Assembly (NCBI RefSeq): GCF_036850765.1
Contig: NC_089498.1
Coordinates: 73,324,305-73,388,304 of the forward strand
Source of the DNA: Saccopteryx bilineata
Taxonomy: Eukaryota > Chordata > Mammalia > Chiroptera > Emballonuridae
Direction of reading: 5' to 3'
DNA: 64,000 nt
The position numbers and the translations under genes were made by a program. The notes beneath the pieces are model-generated. The model saw only the letters and a list, made by a program, of their open reading frames with translations. It was not told the origin of the DNA and searched no databases. Of the stretch, positions 55,013 through 64,000 are shown one piece after another. The number at the start of each line of letters is the position of its first letter. Within the stretch, counting starts at the first letter, position 1.

Positions 55013-57326
55013 GGAGGATGACGTCAGAGTAATGGCGGGGTAGGAAGCGATACCGATAAATCTCCCCCAAAACTCAACAAGATCTTCAACCAGAAACAGA
55101 AAAACCTATACTTGGAGCTTCCAGATGCTTTGCAATACACCCAAAGGTATGATTGAGTGAAAAATTGGCTAAATATATAACCAAACCCTGAAGGAAATAG
55201 GGAGTAAGAAATGCTCCTCCTTCCTCACTAACCTAAACAGGGCGGCTTTCTCTGGTAACTGTGAATATAGAAACTGAGGCGGGCAAAGGGGGTGAATAGA
55301 TCCAGGCCGCCGCAGCACAAGCGGCCGAACCAGGCTGTGGCACAGAGATCCAAGCTGAGGAAAATCTGATCCTGTGGCAACCTGGGCAATACAAGCTAAC
55401 ACTTGCGCCAAACCCAAACAAAGAAAGAAAAGCAGAGCGGCCATTTTACCCGGTCTCCTGGTCGGTGCGCAGTTAGTGGGCGAGAATTTCTTCCTGGGAA
55501 AGCCACGCACGGGAGGGAGTGAGAACTAATTCCAACGGTGGAGATTTTCCGTGCTGGAGGGTGTTTCACTCAGAGGGAACCGCGGCCGGCCTCATATCCT
55601 GGTTTGCGCGCGCAGATAAGGAGTGAGCAATTCCTCCGAGTGCCTCGGCAGTGCGCGCCCGTGTTATCGCACAGAGGGGCAGAGTCAGGGGCCTTTGTGT
55701 GGGCCAAAGCGGAATCTCGAGCCGCCCCAGTGCCTTGCAAAAGCCGCGCACGGGGACGGAGTGAGACTCAATTCCAACGCTACAACTTTTCCCTGCGGTT
55801 GGGGGTTTCACTCAGAGCGTGAGACTGCTGGCCGGATATCCTGGTTGCAGACAGTGAGTGAGAGTTTCCTCCAAGCGCCCCGGAAGTGGGCGCCCACTTG
55901 TGTTACCGGACAGAGTGGCAGAGCCAGAGGTCTTTGAGTGGGCAGAAAGCCCGCCTGATTATGCTAGCAGCTCTGACTGACTGAGCCTTACCCAGAGCCC
56001 TGTGCTGAGTGGAAATAGAGTGGGGAGTTGCCAGCTCTTTGAGCCTCTTACTATCCAGGCAGAGGCAGCAGCAACCCCATAGCTGGATTATCAGGCTACT
56101 AATTAAGGAAGGAAAGACTAGGAGAAAGGCTCCAGGAACACGGACTCTCTCACTGTCGGAGCCTATAAATGCTATTGAGCTTCGACTGCCAACGAGACTA
56201 AAGCACAATACATGACATTGTCATAGAGACTTATCAACTGCAAACCTCTACCTGAGCGTGCCAAAGGGGCAGAACCCGGGGTACAGAGTCACCGACCAGG
56301 AAGAGGGAGAGAAAAGAAAAAGCAAGAAGATAACCTCTCAAAATCAAGAATAATCTGCAGACTTTATAACCTATCCCATTTTATATTTGTTCGTTTGTTT
56401 CTCTTATCTTCATTCTTGAGACCTTTTTTTCCTCCTCCAATTTGGCCGATTAACTCTCTACCGGTCTTACTCTCTCCTCTCCTTGAACTACACTACCCAT
56501 AAGTGTTACATCTCCCATTATCTTTTCTCTTCTCTTCCTTTCTCTCTATGAGGGTTGCACTCCAAAACCCTTAACTCTCTCTCTCTCTCTCCTTTCTTTT
56601 TTCTTCTTTTAGTGGTTACCTCTTTTTTTCTCTCTCTTTCTTTTCTCCCTCTATATTAGTTTCTTCCTTTCTCCTTTACATCTCCTCTCATTCAAACCTC
56701 AATAACAAACAAATTATCTTATCTGGGACTCAAACCTATGTTTGTGGCATTTTGGGGGGTTTTTACTTCACCTTTTTAACTCACTAGCAGTGCTCTCATC
56801 CCTGGCTCTCCATATTATCTAGTTCTTGTTCCACTAAATACAATAGTAAGTTTTTAATTTGTCCCCCCATTTTTCCGTTTTCCTCTTATTCCTCTCATCA
56901 TAACTCTTAGACAACCAACACCTAAAAGCAAATCATTTCATTCTTGTCCCAAATTTTTACCTTATTTGCTTTTTGTGGGTCCATACGCTCTTTTTTTTTC
57001 TTTTTTCTTTCCTTTTTTTTTTTTTTTTTTTTTTTTGCCCCTTTATTACTTTTCCCCAATTCAGGCCCTCCATCACAGGCATTGTTTGTTATAATTCACA
57101 GTCCACCACAAGATTTTCTCAAAAAAGAGGGGAGAGGAGAGGAGAGGAAAAAAGGAGGGGGGAATAATTTCCTTTTTTTTAATTTTTATTTTATTTTTCT
57201 TTATTTCATTATTAATTTTTTTTTAAAAAAAAAACTCTTTTCGATTTTTATTTTTTTTATTGTTATTTTTTTAACTTTTTATTCTTTATTAAATCTCATT
57301 AATACTATCAACAAAACCACCCTCAG
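55013..57326 (+). promoter_or_regulatory. L1 5' UTR/promoter region
   Basis: 2.3 kb, GC- and CpG-rich at first, then pyrimidine-rich. CRE palindrome TGACGTCA at 55019-55026 and YY1-like AATGGCGG at 55031 in the first 30 bp; another YY1-like GCGGCCATTTT at about 55438. Two tandem ~241-bp monomer-like units begin at 55501 and 55742, with a partial unit before them. From about 56350 to 57300 it is C/T-rich with a T24 run at 57013-57036. Longer than the human L1 5' UTR (about 0.9 kb). Internal promoter function is inferred from the L1 family. Confidence 0.8.
55501..55945 (+). repeat. Tandem ~241-bp monomers in the L1 5' UTR
   Basis: Unit 1 begins AGCCACGCACGGGAGGGAGT (55501), unit 2 AGCCGCGCACGGGGACGGAG (55742). 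Both then share GTGAGA-CTAATTCCAACG, TTTCACTCAGAG, ATATCCTGGTT, the GAGTGAG(C/A)(A/G) TTCCTCC block, GTGTTA(T/C)CG and GGGCAGAGTCAGG/GGCAGAGCCAGAG. Unit 2 is partial. Confidence 0.78.
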
Positions 57327-58322
57327 ATGCCGATAAGAAAGAGGAAATCGAATATCATGGATACAAAAGAAAGAGAGGTAACACAGCTAGATGAGGAAAA
57401 ATCTATGGAGAAAAAATTTAATATATTGGAAACCTTGGAGCTAAATGACAGAGAATTCAAGATAGAAATACTAAAAATCCTCCGAGATATACAAGAAAAC
57501 ACAGAAAGGCAATTTAGGGAGCTCAGAAAACAACTCAATGAACACAAAGAATATATGTCAAAGGAAATTGAAACTATAAAAACAAATCAAACAGAGATGA
57601 AAAACTCAATTCACGAGCTGAAAAACGAAATAACAAGCTTAGCTAATAGAACAGGTCAGATAGAAGAGAGGATTAGTGAAATAGAAGACAAGCAACTTGA
57701 GGCACAACAGAGAGAAGAAGAAAGAGACTCAAAACTTAAAAAAAATGAGATAGCCCTACAAGAATTATCTGACTCCATCAAAAAGAATAACATAAGAATA
57801 ATAGGTATATCAGAGGGAGAAGAGAGAGAAAATGGAATGGAGAACATACTCAAACAAATAATAGATGAGAACTTCCCAAGCCTGTGGAAAGAACTAAAGC
57901 CTCAAGTTCAAGAAGCAAACAGAACTCCGAGTTTTCTTAACCCCAACAAACCTATTCCAAGGCATATCATAATGAAATTGACACAAACAAACAGCAAAGA
58001 AAAAATTCTCAAGGCAGCCAGGGAAAAGAAGAATACAACATATAAAGGAAGGCCCATTAGATTATCATCAGATTTCTCAGCAGAAACTCTACAAGCTAGA
58101 AGAGAGTGGACCCCAATATTTAAAGTCCTGAAAGAGAGGAACTTTCAGCCACGAATACTATACCCATCAAAGCTATCCTTCAAATACGAAGGAGAAATAA
58201 AAACATTCACAGATACAGAAAAGATGAGGGAATTTATCATCAGAAAACCCCCACTCCAGGAATTACTAAAGGGGGTTCTCCAATCAGATACAAAGAACAA
58301 AAAAAAACAGAGCCACAAGTAA
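57327..58322 (+). CDS. L1 ORF1p, RNA-binding retrotransposon chaperone
   Basis: 331-residue frame, intact from ATG to TAA, close to the usual 330-360 of mammalian ORF1p. N-terminal basic start (MPIRKRKSN), then a heptad-rich coiled coil about residues 45-150 (for example LNDREFKIEILKILRDIQEN, ELKNEITSLANRTGQIEERI), which in the family forms the trimer. An RRM-like segment follows from NNIRIIGI (154-161) to about 190. The C-terminal domain starts around PRHIIMKL (211-218) and includes SAETLQARREW (251-261), where R258/R259 correspond to the RNA-contact arginines, and NFQPRILYPSKLSF. Role (family knowledge): binds L1 RNA in cytoplasmic particles with ORF2p. An in-frame ATG at residue 11 is an alternative start; the first is kept because it gives the standard N-terminus length. 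Confidence 0.95.
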   Translation: MPIRKRKSNIMDTKEREVTQLDEEKSMEKKFNILETLELNDREFKIEILKILRDIQENTERQFRELRKQLNEHKEYMSKEIETIKTNQTEMKNSIHELKNEITSLANRTGQIEERISEIEDKQLEAQQREEERDSKLKKNEIALQELSDSIKKNNIRIIGISEGEERENGMENILKQIIDENFPSLWKELKPQVQEANRTPSFLNPNKPIPRHIIMKLTQTNSKEKILKAAREKKNTTYKGRPIRLSSDFSAETLQARREWTPIFKVLKERNFQPRILYPSKLSFKYEGEIKTFTDTEKMREFIIRKPPLQELLKGVLQSDTKNKKKQSHK

Positions 58323-58648
58323 AAGCTCCAAGAAGAACACAATAAAACCAAATTTAAACTGTGACAACAACAAAAAGAAAGAGGGGGAGAAGATGGAGAT
58401 TAACAGTAGCAAAGGACGATGGAGTGCAAAAGTACTCACAAAATAGTGCGCTACAATGAACAGGGTAGGGACCCTTTTCATTACTCAAAGGTAACCACCA
58501 TTGAAAAAACCACCACAGAAGCACATGAGATAAAAAAGATAGCAACAGAGGAAAGATGTATGGAATACAACCAAATAAAAACAAAAGATAGAAAAACGAA
58601 AGAGAAGGATCAAACAAGACACAAAACTAACAGAAAGCAAGATATAAA
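58323..58648 (+). other. L1 inter-ORF region, unusually long (326 bp)
   Basis: Much longer than the human spacer (about 63 bp). In the ORF1 frame the ORF1 stop is followed by further stops (TGA 58362, TAA 58401, TAG 58407) and then a 79-codon frame 58419-58658 whose TAG lies ten bases into ORF2 (ATGGCAATAG). No protein family is recognised for that small frame; Lys/Thr/Glu-rich, possibly only decayed ORF. Confidence 0.7.
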
Positions 58649-61600
58649 ATGGCAATAGGGAACTCACAAGTATCAATAATTACACTAAATGTAAACGGAT
58701 TAAACTCACCAATAAAAAGGCACAGAGTAGCAGAATGGATTAAAAAAGAAAATCCAACTGTATGCTGCCTACAGGAAACTCATCTAAGTAACAAGGATAA
58801 AAACAAATTCAAAGTGAAAGGCTGGAAAACAATACTCCAAGCAAATAACATCCAAAAAAAAGCAGGTGTAGCAATACTCATATCGGATAATGCTGACTAC
58901 AAGACAGGAAAAGTACTCAGAGACAAAAATGGCCATTTCATAATGGCTAAGGGGACACTGAATCAAGAAGACATAACAATTCTTAATATATATGAACCAA
59001 ACCAAGGAGCACCAAAATATATAAGACAGCTACTTATTGATCTTAAAACAAAAACTGACAAAAATACAATCATACTTGGAGACCGCAATACACCGCTGAC
59101 GGCTCTAGATCGGTCATCCAAACAGAGAATCAACAAAGACATAGTGGCCTTAAACAAAACACTAGAGCACCTGGATATGATAGACATCTACAGGACATTT
59201 CATCCCAAAGTGACTGAGTATACATTTTTCTCCAGTGTACATGGATCATTCTCAAGAATTGACCATATGTTGGGCCACAAAAACAACATCAGCAAATTCA
59301 GAAAAATTGAAGTTGTACCAAGCATATTTTCTGATCATAAAGCCTTGAAACTAGAATTCAACTGCAAAAAAGAGGAAAAAAATCCCACAAAAATGTGGAA
59401 ACTAAACAACATACTTTTAAAAAATGAATGGGTCAAAGAAGAAATAAGTGCAGAGATCAAAAGATATATACAGACTAATGAAAATGACAATATGACATAT
59501 CAGAATCTATGGGATGCAGCAAAAGCAGTGATAAGAGGGAAGTTCGTATCGCTTCAGGCATATATGAACAAACAAGAGAGAGCCCAAGTGAACCACTTAA
59601 CTTCTCACCTTAAGGAACTAGAAAAAGAAGAACAAAGACAACCCAAAACCAGCCGAAGAAAGGAGATAATAAAAATCAGAGCAGAAATAAATGAATTAGA
59701 GAACAGAAAAACTATAGAAAAAATTAATAGAACAAGGAGCTGGTTCTTTGAAAAGATCAACAAAATTGACAAACCCCTGGCAAGACTTACCAAGGAAAAA
59801 AGAGAAAGAACTCATATAAACAAAATCCAAAATGAAAGAGGAGAAATCACCACGGACACCGTAGATATACAAAGAATTATTGTAGAATACTATGAAAAAC
59901 TTTATGCCACTAAATTCAACAACCTAGAAGAAATGGATAAATTCCTAGAAAAATACAACCTTCCTAGACTGAGTCAAGAAGAAGCAGAAAGCCTAAACAG
60001 ACCTATCAGTAGAGAAGAAATAGAAAAAAACATTAAAAACCTCCCCAAAAATAAAAGTCCAGGCCCTGACGGCTATACCAGCGAATTTTATCAAACATTC
60101 AAAGAAGACTTGGTTCCTATTCTACTCAAAGTCTTCCAAAAAATTGAAGAAGAAGCAATACTTCCAAACACATTTTATGAGGCCAACATAACCCTCATAC
60201 CAAAACCAGGCAAGGATGGCACAAAAAAAGAAAACTACAGACCAATATCTCTAATGAATACAGATGCTAAAATACTAAACAAAATACTAGCAAATCAAAT
60301 ACAACAACATATTAAAAAAATAATACATCATGATCAAGTGGGATTCATCCCAGAATCTCAAGGATGGTTCAACATATGTAAAACGGTTAATGTAATACAC
60401 CATATCAACAAAACAAAGAACAAAAACCACATGATCTTATCAATAGATGCAGAAAAGGCTTTCGATAAAATACAACACAATTTTATGTTTAAGACTCTCA
60501 ACAAAATGGGTATAGAAGGAAAATATCTCAACATGATAAAGGCCATATATGATAAACCATCAGCTAACATCATATTAAATGGCACTAAACTGAAGGCTTT
60601 CCCCCTTAAATCAGGAACAAGACAGGGTTGTCCACTCTCTCCACTCTTATTTAATGTGGTACTAGAGGTTCTAGCCAGAGCAATCAGACAAGACAAAGAA
60701 ATAAAAGGCATCCATATCGGAAAAGAAGAAGTAAAGGTATCACTTTTTGCAGATGATATGATCCTATACATCGAAAACCCCAAAGAATCCACAAAAAGAC
60801 TACTAGAAACAATAAGCCAATACAGTAAGGTCGCAGGATACAAAATTAACATACAGAAGTCAATAGCCTTTCTATATGCCAGCAATGAAACAACTGAGAA
60901 GGAACTCAAAAGAATAATCCCCTTCACGATTGCAACAAAAAAAATAAAATACTTAGGAATAAACATAACAAAGAATGTAAAGGACTTATATAATGAAAAC
61001 TATAAACCATTGTTAAGGGAAATTGAAAAAGATATAATGAGATGGAAGAATATACCTTGTTCTTGGCTAGGAAGAATAAATATAATCAAGATGGCTATAT
61101 TACCCAAAGCAATATACAAATTTAATGCAATTCCCATCAAACTTCCAATGACATTTTTTAAAGAAATAGAGCAAAAAATCATCAGATTTATATGGAACTA
61201 TAAAAAACCCCGAATAGCCAAAGCAATCCTAAAGGAAAAGAATGAAGCTGGGGGCATAACAATACCTGACTTCAAACTCTATTATAGGGCCACGACAATC
61301 AAAACAGCATGGTATTGGCAGAAAAATAGACACTCAGACCAATGGAACAGAATAGAAAGTCCAGAAATAAAACCACATATATATAGTCAAATAATTTTTG
61401 ATAAAGGGGCCAACAACACACAATGGAGAAAAGAAAGCCTCTTCAATAAATGGTGCTGGGAAAACTGGAAAGCCACATGCAAAAGAATGAAACTAGACTA
61501 CAGTCTCTCCCCCTGTACAAAAATTAACTCAAAATGGATCAAAGATCTAAACATAAGACCTGAAACAATTAAGTACATAGAAGAAGACATAGGTACTCAA

Positions 61601-62476
61601 CTCATGGACCTGGGTTTTAAAGAGCATTTTATGAATTTGACTCCAATGGCAAGAGAAGTGAAGGCAAAAATTAATGAATGGGACTACATCAGACTAAGAA
61701 GTTTTTGCTCAGCAAGAGAAACTGATAACAAAATAAACAGAAAGCCAACTAAATGGGAAATGATATTTTCAAACAACAGCTCAGATAAGGGCTTAATATC
61801 CAAAATATACAAAGAACTCATAAAACTCAACAACAAACAAACAAACAATCCAATAAAAAAATGGGAAGAGGATATGAATAGACACTTCTCCCAGGAAGAA
61901 ATACAAATGGCCAACAGATATATGAAAAGATGCTCATCTTCTTTAGCTATTAGAGAAATGCAAATCAAAACGGCAATGAGATACCACCTCACACCTGTTC
62001 GATTAGCTGTTATTAGCAAGTCAGGTAATAGCAAATGTTGGAGAGGCTGTGGAGAAAAAGGAACCCTCATCCACTGTTGGTGGGAATGTAAAGTAGTACA
62101 ACCATTATGGAAGAAAGTATGGTGGTTCCTCAAAAAACTGAAAATAGAACTACCTTATGACCCAGGAATTCCTCTACTGGGTATATATCCCCAAAACTCA
62201 GAAACATTGATACGTAAAGACACATGCAGCCCCATGTTTATTGCAGCATTGTTCACAGTGGCCAGGACATGGAAACAACCAAAAATCCCATCAATAGATG
62301 ACTGGATAAAGAAGATGTGGCACATATACACTATGGAATACTACTCAGCCATAAGAAATGATGACATCGGAACATTTACAGCAAAATGGTGGGATCTTGA
62401 TAACATGATACGAAGCGAAATAAGTAAATCAGAAAAAAACAGGAACTGTGTTATTCCATACGTAGGTGGGACATAA
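58649..62476 (+). CDS. L1 ORF2p, endonuclease-reverse transcriptase
   Basis: 1,275 residues, exactly the length I remember for human ORF2p, with no stop or frameshift. Apurinic-type endonuclease domain (about 1-239) keeps N14, E43, D145, N147, D205, D229 and H230; the motif reads GDRNTP where GDFNTP is usual (R146). Reverse transcriptase: SIDAEKAFD with D600, and FADD at 700-703 with D702/D703. C-terminal zinc-knuckle-like C1130-x3-C1134-x7-H1142-x4-C1147 in [18 protein letters not shown]. Family role: nicks target DNA and primes reverse transcription of the L1 RNA (target-primed reverse transcription), also mobilising SINEs. The A at -3 of the start (ataaaATGG) is a good initiation context. 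The low-complexity A-rich bias is normal for L1. Confidence 0.97.
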   Translation: MAIGNSQVSIITLNVNGLNSPIKRHRVAEWIKKENPTVCCLQETHLSNKDKNKFKVKGWKTILQANNIQKKAGVAILISDNADYKTGKVLRDKNGHFIMAKGTLNQEDITILNIYEPNQGAPKYIRQLLIDLKTKTDKNTIILGDRNTPLTALDRSSKQRINKDIVALNKTLEHLDMIDIYRTFHPKVTEYTFFSSVHGSFSRIDHMLGHKNNISKFRKIEVVPSIFSDHKALKLEFNCKKEEKNPTKMWKLNNILLKNEWVKEEISAEIKRYIQTNENDNMTYQNLWDAAKAVIRGKFVSLQAYMNKQERAQVNHLTSHLKELEKEEQRQPKTSRRKEIIKIRAEINELENRKTIEKINRTRSWFFEKINKIDKPLARLTKEKRERTHINKIQNERGEITTDTVDIQRIIVEYYEKLYATKFNNLEEMDKFLEKYNLPRLSQEEAESLNRPISREEIEKNIKNLPKNKSPGPDGYTSEFYQTFKEDLVPILLKVFQKIEEEAILPNTFYEANITLIPKPGKDGTKKENYRPISLMNTDAKILNKILANQIQQHIKKIIHHDQVGFIPESQGWFNICKTVNVIHHINKTKNKNHMILSIDAEKAFDKIQHNFMFKTLNKMGIEGKYLNMIKAIYDKPSANIILNGTKLKAFPLKSGTRQGCPLSPLLFNVVLEVLARAIRQDKEIKGIHIGKEEVKVSLFADDMILYIENPKESTKRLLETISQYSKVAGYKINIQKSIAFLYASNETTEKELKRIIPFTIATKKIKYLGINITKNVKDLYNENYKPLLREIEKDIMRWKNIPCSWLGRINIIKMAILPKAIYKFNAIPIKLPMTFFKEIEQKIIRFIWNYKKPRIAKAILKEKNEAGGITIPDFKLYYRATTIKTAWYWQKNRHSDQWNRIESPEIKPHIYSQIIFDKGANNTQWRKESLFNKWCWENWKATCKRMKLDYSLSPCTKINSKWIKDLNIRPETIKYIEEDIGTQLMDLGFKEHFMNLTPMAREVKAKINEWDYIRLRSFCSARETDNKINRKPTKWEMIFSNNSSDKGLISKIYKELIKLNNKQTNNPIKKWEEDMNRHFSQEEIQMANRYMKRCSSSLAIREMQIKTAMRYHLTPVRLAVISKSGNSKCWRGCGEKGTLIHCWWECKVVQPLWKKVWWFLKKLKIELPYDPGIPLLGIYPQNSETLIRKDTCSPMFIAALFTVARTWKQPKIPSIDDWIKKMWHIYTMEYYSAIRNDDIGTFTAKWWDLDNMIRSEISKSEKNRNCVIPYVGGT

Positions 62477-62757
62477 TAGTGAAACTAAGAGACATTGATA
62501 AGAGTGTGGTGGTTACGGGGGGGAGGGGGGAATGGGGGAGGGAAAGGGGGAGGGGGAGGGGCACAGAGAGAACAAGATAGAGGGTGACGGAGGACAATCT
62601 GACTTTGGGTGGTGGGTATGCAACATAATTGAACGACAAGATAACCTGGACTTGTTATCTTTGAATATATGTATCCTGATTTATTGATGTCACCCCATTA
62701 AAAAAATAAAATTATAAAAAAAAAAAAAGTTACTATATACAAAAAAAAACAAAAAAA
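62477..62757 (+). other. L1 3' UTR and tail with internal 12-bp non-A segment
   Basis: G-tract region 62517-62571 (runs of 4-8 G separated by A), the conserved L1 3' UTR G-rich feature with quadruplex potential. AATAAA at 62705-62710, poly(A), then GTTACTATATAC (62729-62740), then (A)9 C (A)n before the target duplication. Confidence 0.8.
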
Positions 62758-62774
62758 AAAACTTAATATATTGT
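62758..62774. repeat. Target site duplication (right) of full-length L1
   Basis: AAAACTTAATATATTGT, identical to 54996-55012. Confidence 0.93.
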
Positions 62775-63553
62775 TTTGAGACCTTTCTTCGTTCCCAATA
62801 CAATTATTTAATGCTATAAATTTCCCTCTGAGCACTGCTTGAGATGCGCCCCACACGTTCTGATATGTTTTGTTTTGCAACTGCAACCAGTGTAAAATAT
62901 CTTCTAATTTCTCTTGTGATTTCTCCTTCAACTTATTGCTTATTTTAAGACATTTTATTTATTTACCAAATTTTAGAAGATTTTCCAGATCTCTTTCAGT
63001 TATTGACGTGAAATTTGTTTCTATTGTGTTCAAAGAACAAACTCTGTGTAATTCCGATTTCCCTGATTTTGTTTTATGGTCCAAAATATACTCTGTCTTT
63101 GAAAGTGTCCCATGAGAACTTGAAAAGAATCTACATTTTGCTGCTGTTGGGTGGAATGTTCCATAAATGTCAATTAGGTTAAGTTGATTGATAGCGTTGT
63201 TAAGTTTATCTCTATTCTTAGAGAATTTTTGTGTACTTATTCTGTCAATTACTAAGAAAGAAATGTTGAAATCTACATTTACAATAGTAAATTTGTCTAA
63301 TTTTTTTTAGTTCTATCAGTTTTTATTTTATATATTTTGAAGCTCTGATAGTCGAGGTATATACATTTAGCACTGTAATGTCCTTTTGATTAATTGACCT
63401 ATTTATCATGATGAAATGCCTCTCTTTATCCCCGGTATTATTCCTCGTTCTGATGTCTATTTTTATGATTTAATCACTCTAGATTTCTCTGGATTAAGAT
63501 TTGCATTATATTCATATATGTCCATTTTTTAAACTTCTATCATGTTTTTTCAT
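62775..63553 (-). mobile_element. Old antisense L1, segment 4
   Basis: 'gagcactgcttgagatgcgccccacacgttctgatatgtt', 'tgtcccatgagaacttgaaaagaatctacattttgctgctgttgggtgg' and 'tagttctatcagtttttattttatatattttgaagctctgatag' are the antisense text of an old L1. It is the continuation of 54374-54620 after the young L1. Confidence 0.8.
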
Positions 63554-63563
63554 CAGCCTTCTT

Positions 63564-63874
63564 TTTCTTTAATTGAGAGGAGGGGCGAGAGAAAGACAAA
63601 GACAGACTCCCACATGAGCTCCGACAAGATCCATCCAGTAACCTCCATCTGGGGTCGATGTTCTAATCAACTGAGCTATTCTCAGCATCTGAGGCTGATG
63701 CTTGGACCAAATGAGCCACTTGTTACAGAAGGGGAAGAGAGAGAGGAGGAAGAGAGGGAGGGGAAAAGAAGCAGATAGTCACTTCTCATGTGTGCTATGA
63801 CCAGGAATCAAACCTGAAACATGTGCATGCTGGGCTGATATTCTATCTACTGAGCCAATCAGCCAGGGCTAAAA
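63564..63874 (-). mobile_element. tRNA-derived SINE, family A (antisense, old)
   Basis: 'cgagagaaagacaaagacagactcccacatgagctcc' at the left tail side, head on the right ending ACTGAGCCAATCAGCCAGGG. Diverged. Possible target duplication CAGCCTTCTT (63554-63563) and CAGCCTCCTT (63875-63884). Confidence 0.82.
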
Positions 63875-64000
63875 CAGCCTCCTTATAAATGACGTATAAT
63901 CATTTGCTTTTTTGCCCAAAATTAAAATTTCTGCCTCTTAATTGAATGTCTAGCTCATTTTATACTTAATGCAATCATTTATATCACTGGCTTAAACTTT
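63875..64000 (-). mobile_element. Old antisense L1, segment 5, continues past window
   Basis: 'cctcttaattgaatgtctagctcattttatacttaatgcaatcatttatatcactggc' is antisense L1 text that extends beyond the end of the window. Confidence 0.7.

Larger units (their letters stand above)
55013..62757 (+). mobile_element. Full-length LINE-1 with two intact ORFs
   Basis: 7,745 bp between perfect 17-bp target duplications, apparently full-length at the 5' end (GGAGGATGACGTCA start). Order: 5' UTR 55013-57326, ORF1 57327-58322, inter-ORF 58323-58648, ORF2 58649-62476, 3' UTR 62477-62710 with a G-tract and AATAAA at 62705-62710, then poly(A). Both frames are open over normal lengths, so this is a young copy and a candidate for retained retrotransposition competence. 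It was inserted into the older antisense L1, right next to the SINE at 54621-54975. Confidence 0.96.

Noticed and set aside
55169..55510. Antisense frames in the L1 5' UTR, resembling primate ORF0 in position
   Set aside because: Primate ORF0 is lineage-specific and nothing in these frames (55169-55510, 55566-55811, 55903-56208) shows a conserved protein; CpG-rich sequence easily gives open antisense frames.

Overview
The window is noncoding mammalian nuclear DNA, most likely from a bat. It has MIR and L2 relics, antisense and sense L1 debris, class II-type solo LTRs, DNA-transposon MITEs, and two tRNA-derived SINE families. One SINE family begins CCCTGGCCRGTTGGCTCAG and the other GCCTGACCWGTGGTGGCGCAG. 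I associate both with bats, and from memory most closely with emballonurid (Saccopteryx-like) genomes; the exact lineage is a guess. No host protein-coding exon, tRNA gene or rRNA gene could be recognised. The only convincing coding sequences are the two ORFs of a LINE-1.

Layout. 1-9130: unique DNA with old repeats, a 1,340-bp solo LTR with a 6-bp target duplication (1944-3283), an interstitial telomeric block (3441-3587), a 103-bp templated copy (1704-1806 into 4717-4819) and a pogo-type MITE. 9131-13690: three abutting L1 fragments carrying three SINEs. 13700-50200: mostly unique, possibly intronic or gene-flanking DNA with many MIR/L2 relics and scattered AT-rich blocks that look like conserved noncoding elements. 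Here are also several local tandem arrays (42 bp x4, 40 bp x20, 95 bp x3, 118 bp x2), dinucleotide and trinucleotide repeats, and SINEs, two of them back to back at one site. 50204-64000: a nest of transposons. An old antisense L1 (from about 50760 to the window end) has been cut by a sense L1 (itself cut by a hAT MITE), a second solo LTR, two SINEs and a young full-length L1.

The young L1 (55013-62757) is the most active-looking feature. It has a perfect 17-bp target duplication, a 2.3-kb 5' UTR with promoter-like tandem monomers and CRE/YY1 motifs, and an open 331-aa ORF1. It also has an open 1,275-aa ORF2 with endonuclease, reverse transcriptase and Cys-rich motifs intact, a G-tract 3' UTR and a poly(A) tail. 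Its machinery would be the expected source of retrotransposition for the SINEs in the window, whose A-rich tails and target duplications fit L1 mobilisation.

Most other open frames in the window are chance frames. Three long overlapping ones come only from the 40-bp minisatellite, whose period is not a multiple of three.
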